From positions 248,001-312,000 of the forward strand of contig NZ_VHIZ01000050.1 of NCBI RefSeq assembly GCF_006494375.1: 64,000 bases of DNA, written 5' to 3'. Both the position numbers and the translations under genes were made by a program. This document shows, one piece after another, positions 59,674 through 64,000 of this stretch. Each line of letters starts with the position of its first letter. The stretch's first letter is position 1. Under the pieces are notes generated by a model. The model ran no database searches, was not told the origin of the DNA, and saw nothing but the letters and a program-made list of their open reading frames with translations. Origin of the DNA: Pantoea anthophila (GTDB taxonomy: Bacteria > Pseudomonadota > Gammaproteobacteria > Enterobacterales > Enterobacteriaceae).

Positions 59674-61209
59674 TTACTTCAGAGTCGCCTCATCAAAATT
59701 GAATGAGGTATCGGGCATCACATAAAAACCGCTGAGGTTTTTACTGTTAGCAGAGACCAGCTGCTCAACCACCAGCGGGATCCACGGGTGATCCTGCCAG
59801 ATGGTATCCTGCGCATCTTTGTAGAGGCGCGCTTTCTCAGTACGGTCGGTGGTTTTCAGCGCATCGGCCAGATCTTTATCGACCTTTGGATTGCTGTAAA
59901 ACGCGGTGTTGAAGATGGCCGGTGGCCAGGCTGCAGTGGCGAACAGCGGCGTCAGCGCCCAGTCTGCTTCGCCGGTTGAGGCGGACCAGCCGGTATAGAA
60001 CATCCGCACGCCGCTCTCTTTCTGCCCTTTGCCCTCCACTTCCGCCGCACGCTGACCGGCATCCATCGCCGTGACCTTAACCTTCACGCCCACCTGTGCC
60101 AGCTGCTGCTGGGTGAACTGCAGCACCTTCTGCGCAGTACTGTGGTTGTGCGACGACCAGAGCGTGGTCTCAAAACCGTTCGGATAGCCCGCCTCTTTCA
60201 GCAGCGCTCTGGCTTTAGCCGGGTCGTAGCTTATCGCCGGATAGCTCTGCGCAAAGTCGATGGAGGGCGGCACAACGCCGGTCGCTGGCGTCGCATATCC
60301 GGAGAACGCCACTTTCGCCAGCGCCTGACGGTTGATGGCGTATTCCAGCGCCTCGCGCACTTTCGGGTTATCGAACGGCTTCTGAGTAACGTTGAGGCTG
60401 ATGTAGCGCTGCATGATGGATGGCGTGGTCACCACATCCAGCTTGCTGTTCTGCTCCAGCCGCTTCGCCTGCTCATAAGGCACCGGGAAAGCGAAGTTCG
60501 CCTCACCGGTCTGCAGCATCGCCGCACGGGTGTTGTTATCCACCACCGGACGCCAGGTGATGCTGTCCAGCTTCGGATAGCCCGGCTTCCAGTAGCCATC
60601 CCACTTCTTCACCTTCACAAAGTCAGTCTGATTCCAGGTTTCAAACAGAAACGGACCGGTCCCGACCGGATGGAAACCGATCTCTTTGCCATATTTTTTC
60701 AGCGCAGTGGGCGAAATCATCGCCGCCGCCGGGTGCGCCAGGATGTTGATAAAGGCGGAGAACGGCTCCTTCAGCGTCACTTTAACCGTGGTCGGATCCA
60801 CCACTTCGGTGCTGGCGATATGTTTAAACAGGTTGTAGCGCTTGAGGTGATTATCGGGATTGCTGGCGCGATCGAGGTTGACCTTCACGGCTTCGGCATT
60901 GAAGTCCGTGCCGTCCTGGAATTTGATGCCGGAACGCAGCTTAATGGTGTAGGTCAGTCCGTCCGGGCTGGCCTGATAGCTTTCCGCCAGCACGTTGGTC
61001 AGCTTCATCGCTTTATCAAAGCCGAACAGGCCCTGATAGAAAGATTTGGCGACCGCCTGCGACAGCGTGTCGTTGGCATCATAGGGGTCGAGCGTCGTGA
61101 AATTGGACGCGACGGCAATCACCGCATCCTGTGCTGCCCAGGCGGGCAGTGCCATTGCGCTGCTTAACACGCCAGCCGCCAGTACCCCTTTACGCATCGT
61201 CATCTGCAT
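59674..61209 (-). CDS. gsiB: glutathione-binding periplasmic protein GsiB
   Basis: GsiB is the periplasmic glutathione receptor of the SBP_bac_5 family. A signal peptide ([21 protein letters not shown]) is followed by [22 protein letters not shown]. With the ATG at 61209 (AGGAG upstream) it has 511 residues; E. coli has 512. An earlier in-frame start at 61260 is unconserved and lacks a site. It lies between gsiA and gsiC in one operon. Confidence 0.95.
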   Translation of the reverse strand: MQMTMRKGVLAAGVLSSAMALPAWAAQDAVIAVASNFTTLDPYDANDTLSQAVAKSFYQGLFGFDKAMKLTNVLAESYQASPDGLTYTIKLRSGIKFQDGTDFNAEAVKVNLDRASNPDNHLKRYNLFKHIASTEVVDPTTVKVTLKEPFSAFINILAHPAAAMISPTALKKYGKEIGFHPVGTGPFLFETWNQTDFVKVKKWDGYWKPGYPKLDSITWRPVVDNNTRAAMLQTGEANFAFPVPYEQAKRLEQNSKLDVVTTPSIMQRYISLNVTQKPFDNPKVREALEYAINRQALAKVAFSGYATPATGVVPPSIDFAQSYPAISYDPAKARALLKEAGYPNGFETTLWSSHNHSTAQKVLQFTQQQLAQVGVKVKVTAMDAGQRAAEVEGKGQKESGVRMFYTGWSASTGEADWALTPLFATAAWPPAIFNTAFYSNPKVDKDLADALKTTDRTEKARLYKDAQDTIWQDHPWIPLVVEQLVSANSKNLSGFYVMPDTSFNFDEATLK

Positions 61210-61263
61210 CTTGTTCTCCTGTAATCCCTGTCGGGTTGGTCGCCGGGGCGACATCGTCACTGT

Positions 61264-63120
61264 TCAGGTCGCACTGATAACGTGACGCGCGACGAAATGG
61301 CCCGGAGCCACCTCCATCAGCGGCGCCACTTCAGGCTCATCCCCTAAGGCATGGATCGGGCTGGGGATCTCATCGACCAGTAAGGCTCGTTCACGACGGC
61401 GGTGAGCCGGATCGGCTACCGGCACCGCCGCCATAAGTTTGCGGGTATAGGGATGCTGCGGCTGCTCAAAGACCGCCTGACGCGGCCCTATCTCGACAAT
61501 CTGACCGAGATACATCACCGCCACGCGGTGGCTGATCCGCTCGACCACCGCCATATCGTGAGAAATAAAGAGAAAAGCAATGCCAAACTCGCGCTGCAGA
61601 TCGAGCATCAGATTGATAATCTGCGCCTGAACTGACACATCCAGCGCAGAGACGGACTCGTCGGCGATCACCACTTTAGGGTTCAGCGCCAGCGCACGGG
61701 CGATGCAGATTCGCTGACGCTGTCCGCCGGAAAATTCATGCGGATAGCGCTGAGCATGCTCCGGCAGCAGACCCACTTTATCCAGCAGCCAGGCGACGCG
61801 CTGCTCCGCCTCGCGTCGCGGCATCACCTTATGTACCAGCAGCGGCTCCATGATTGAAAAACCCACCGTCAGGCGTGGATCGAGTGAGGCATAAGGGTCC
61901 TGAAAGATAAACTGAATGTCGCGTCGCAGATGGGCCAGCGCGGCACCGGACAGCGTATCTATCCGCTGTCCGTCGAAGGTCAGCGTGCCGCCCTGGCTCG
62001 CCACCAGCCTGAGCAGTGAACGTCCGGTGGTGGATTTACCACAGCCTGATTCGCCCACCAGCGCCAGTGTCTCACCGGCATAGAGGTCGAAACTGACTTT
62101 TTCGACGGCGTGAACCCGGCTTTTAACCCGATTCAGCAGCCCGCCGCGAATATCGAAGCGGGTCACAAGATCGCGCACCTGTAAAATCGGGGGCTGCCGA
62201 CGGCGTACCGTATCCTGCGGCACGTCGTCGGCCGCGTCGCTGTGCAGCAGGGGAAATTTCGCGGGCAACGGCTGGCCCTGCATGGCACCGAGCTTTGGCA
62301 CGGCGGCCAGCAGCGCCTGGGTGTAGGGCTGTTCCGGTGCGCTGAACAGCCGGTCGACCGGGGCTTTTTCCACCACCTCGCCGCGGTACATCACCTGAAC
62401 CCGGTCAGCCATTTCAGCCACTACGCCCATATCGTGAGTGATAAAAATCACCCCCATCTGCATCTCTTTCTGCAGCACGCGGATAAGCTGCAGAATCTGC
62501 GCCTGAATCGTCACATCGAGCGCCGTGGTTGGCTCATCGGCAATCAGCAGGGCGGGTTTGCAGCAGAGTGCCATTGCAATCATCACCCGCTGGCGCATCC
62601 CGCCTGACAGCTGATGTGGAAACCGGGAGAGGACATTTTGCGCATCAGGGATCCGCACCAGGTCCAGCATCCGGCGCGCTTCCGCCAGCGCGGCGGCATG
62701 ACTCTGTCCCTGATGCAGACGAATCGATTCGGCGATCTGCTCGCCGACGGAGAAGACGGGATTCAGCGAGGTCATCGGCTCCTGAAAGATCATCGCCATA
62801 TCGGCGCCGCGCACCCGGCGCATCTGCTGCTTTGAGGCACGCATCAGATCCAGCACCTCCCCATTGCGACGGCGCAACAGCGCTTCGCCACTGACCTGGC
62901 CTCCCGCCTGCTCGATGAGCCGCATCAGCGCCAGAGACGTGACCGATTTGCCTGAACCTGACTCGCCCACCAGCGCCAGCGTCTCGCCGCGAAACAGATC
63001 GAGTGACAAATGGCGCACCGCGCGGGTCAGGGTCGCCTCATGCTGAAATTCTACGCTGAGATCGCGCACCGCCAGCACCTGCTCAGGGGCCAGGGTCGGA
63101 TGCGTTTGCCTGTCGCTCAT
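61264..63120 (-). CDS. gsiA: glutathione ABC transporter ATP-binding protein GsiA
   Basis: GsiA is a double ATPase fused in one 618-residue chain (E. coli 623). The first half has Walker [13 protein letters not shown], signature [15 protein letters not shown] and Walker [13 protein letters not shown]. The second has [27 protein letters not shown] and [12 protein letters not shown]. Each half is followed by the oligopeptide-type C-terminal extension. It starts 9 bp after iaaA, as in the E. coli iaaA-gsiABCD operon. Confidence 0.96.
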   Translation of the reverse strand: MSDRQTHPTLAPEQVLAVRDLSVEFQHEATLTRAVRHLSLDLFRGETLALVGESGSGKSVTSLALMRLIEQAGGQVSGEALLRRRNGEVLDLMRASKQQMRRVRGADMAMIFQEPMTSLNPVFSVGEQIAESIRLHQGQSHAAALAEARRMLDLVRIPDAQNVLSRFPHQLSGGMRQRVMIAMALCCKPALLIADEPTTALDVTIQAQILQLIRVLQKEMQMGVIFITHDMGVVAEMADRVQVMYRGEVVEKAPVDRLFSAPEQPYTQALLAAVPKLGAMQGQPLPAKFPLLHSDAADDVPQDTVRRRQPPILQVRDLVTRFDIRGGLLNRVKSRVHAVEKVSFDLYAGETLALVGESGCGKSTTGRSLLRLVASQGGTLTFDGQRIDTLSGAALAHLRRDIQFIFQDPYASLDPRLTVGFSIMEPLLVHKVMPRREAEQRVAWLLDKVGLLPEHAQRYPHEFSGGQRQRICIARALALNPKVVIADESVSALDVSVQAQIINLMLDLQREFGIAFLFISHDMAVVERISHRVAVMYLGQIVEIGPRQAVFEQPQHPYTRKLMAAVPVADPAHRRRERALLVDEIPSPIHALGDEPEVAPLMEVAPGHFVARHVISAT

Positions 63121-63129
63121 CTCTGCTCC

Positions 63130-64000
63130 TTAACTTTCGCGGTAGATAGCGACTTCCACTGGCTCGCCTACCCGGGCGACGCCGCGGTACATTCCCTCGC
63201 TGTTAAACGGCAGGGCCACATTGCCCGCACGATCGACAGCAATCAGGCCGCCGCTGCCGCCCAGCTCCAGCACGCTGTCATGAATGACATTAACGCTGGC
63301 CTGCTGCAGCGTACGACCGGCATAGCGCATCTGTGCTGCCACGTCATAAGCGGCCAGCGTGCGCATAAAGACTTCACCGGTGCCGGTACAGGAGACCGCC
63401 ACGCTGTCGTTGCTGGCATAGCAGCCCGCACCCGGCAGCGGCGAGTCGCCTACCCGTCCGGCCTGTTTATTCGTCATGCCGCCCGTTGAGGTCGCCGCAG
63501 CCAGATTGCCCTCCAGGTCCAGCGCCACCGCGCCCACCGTGCCAAACTTGCGGTCAGGGTCGAGCGGGTCGTCGTGGTGAGCCGCGCCATCATGGTCCAG
63601 CACCGCCGAATCGCTATTCAGCGCGCGCTGCAACTGTTCCCACCGTTCCGGCGTCGAGAAGTAGTCGGGGCTCACCGGCGCCAGCCCGTTCGCCACCGCG
63701 AACTGTTCAGCACCTTCACCGATGAACAGCACATGCTCGCTTTTTTCCAGCACGGCACGCGCCGCCAGAACCGGATTGCGCACCCGCGTCACACCGGCGA
63801 CGGCGCCCGCCTCCAGCGTGCGCCCATCCATGATGCAGGCATCGAGTTCATGCGTGCCCTGATGGGTAAATACCGCGCCCTTACCGGCATTAAACAGCGG
63901 ACACTCTTCAAGCAGCCGCACCGCCTCCGTTACCGCATCCAGTGCGCTGCCACCCTGCGCCAGGATCTGCTGGCCCTGAGTAACAATTTCGTGCAGCGCC
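63130..64000 (-). CDS. iaaA: isoaspartyl peptidase/L-asparaginase, 5' end beyond window
   Basis: IaaA (EcAIII) is an Ntn-hydrolase that cleaves beta-aspartyl dipeptides and asparagine; it matures by autoproteolysis. The reading frame is open through base 64,000, so the first residues lie outside. The cleavage and nucleophile site is the Thr of FGTVGAVALDLEGN, with STGGMTNK and SCTGTGEVF as further pocket residues. An internal ATG at 63921 is not the true start, since conserved residues precede it. It is the first gene of the gsi operon and may help use imported gamma- or beta-linked peptides. Confidence 0.95.
   Translation of the reverse strand, partial: ALHEIVTQGQQILAQGGSALDAVTEAVRLLEECPLFNAGKGAVFTHQGTHELDACIMDGRTLEAGAVAGVTRVRNPVLAARAVLEKSEHVLFIGEGAEQFAVANGLAPVSPDYFSTPERWEQLQRALNSDSAVLDHDGAAHHDDPLDPDRKFGTVGAVALDLEGNLAAATSTGGMTNKQAGRVGDSPLPGAGCYASNDSVAVSCTGTGEVFMRTLAAYDVAAQMRYAGRTLQQASVNVIHDSVLELGGSGGLIAVDRAGNVALPFNSEGMYRGVARVGEPVEVAIYRES

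Noticed and set aside
60142..61167. A 341-codon plus-strand open frame opposite gsiB
   Set aside because: Antisense shadow of gsiB; the arginine- and histidine-rich composition is typical of reverse-frame artefacts.

Overview
This is a 64 kb stretch of GC-rich enterobacterial chromosome that reads as ordinary core genome. Gene content and protein sequences follow the Escherichia coli serC-focA-pflB to gsi/iaaA interval almost gene for gene. The genes missing and the style of the divergence point to an Erwiniaceae member, most likely Pantoea or a close relative. That genus call is my inference from protein resemblance and synteny, not a computed placement. No rRNA, tRNA, CRISPR array, insertion sequence, prophage or integrase was found.

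Layout. 1-9.1 kb: the 5' end of aroA and serC (minus strand), ycaO, then the anaerobic formate/pyruvate formate-lyase cluster focA-pflB-pflA with an FNR-type box upstream, and the MFS carrier ycaD. 9.4-17.2 kb (minus): serS, rarA, lolA, ftsK, lrp. 17.7-23.6 kb (plus): trxB, cydDC, aat, infA. 23.7-26.9 kb: clpA-clpS (minus) facing cspD. 27-34.4 kb: OLD-type nuclease ybjD, lysine exporter lysO, poxB, ltaE, amiD-ybjQ, ybjP. 34.6-38.3 kb: arginine ABC transporter artPIQM plus artJ. 38.4-44.3 kb (minus): rlmC, ybjO, putrescine transporter potFGHI. 44.6-48.1 kb: ybjN-rimK-nfsA-ybjC divergent from grxA, then ybjM. 48.4-54.6 kb: ybjL, ybjG, dacC, an HAD phosphatase, yliI. 54.6-56.2 kb: an AT-rich, gene-poor segment holding one unrecognised gene. 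56.2-64 kb (minus): a CynT-like carbonic anhydrase, a DUF4385 gene fused by overlap to the glutathione importer operon gsiABCD, and iaaA cut by the window end.

Themes. Several units concern redox balance and the oxic/anoxic switch (focA-pfl, cydDC, trxB, poxB, grxA, nfsA, gsi). Others concern amino acid and polyamine import or export (art, pot, lysO, ltaE, lrp) and N-degron proteolysis (aat with clpA-clpS). Compared with E. coli, this interval lacks ycaP, serW, macAB, ybjX, aqpZ, hcp-hcr, ybjTS, yliEF, rimO and bssR.

No obviously new multi-gene system is visible. The parts most worth a second look are the AT-rich segment and its orphan gene, the DUF4385 gene coupled to gsiD, a consensus CRP-type palindrome inside the grxA leader, a dispersed intergenic repeat present twice, a strong terminator between poxB and ltaE, and paired palindromes in the ybjM-ybjL and lrp-trxB gaps.
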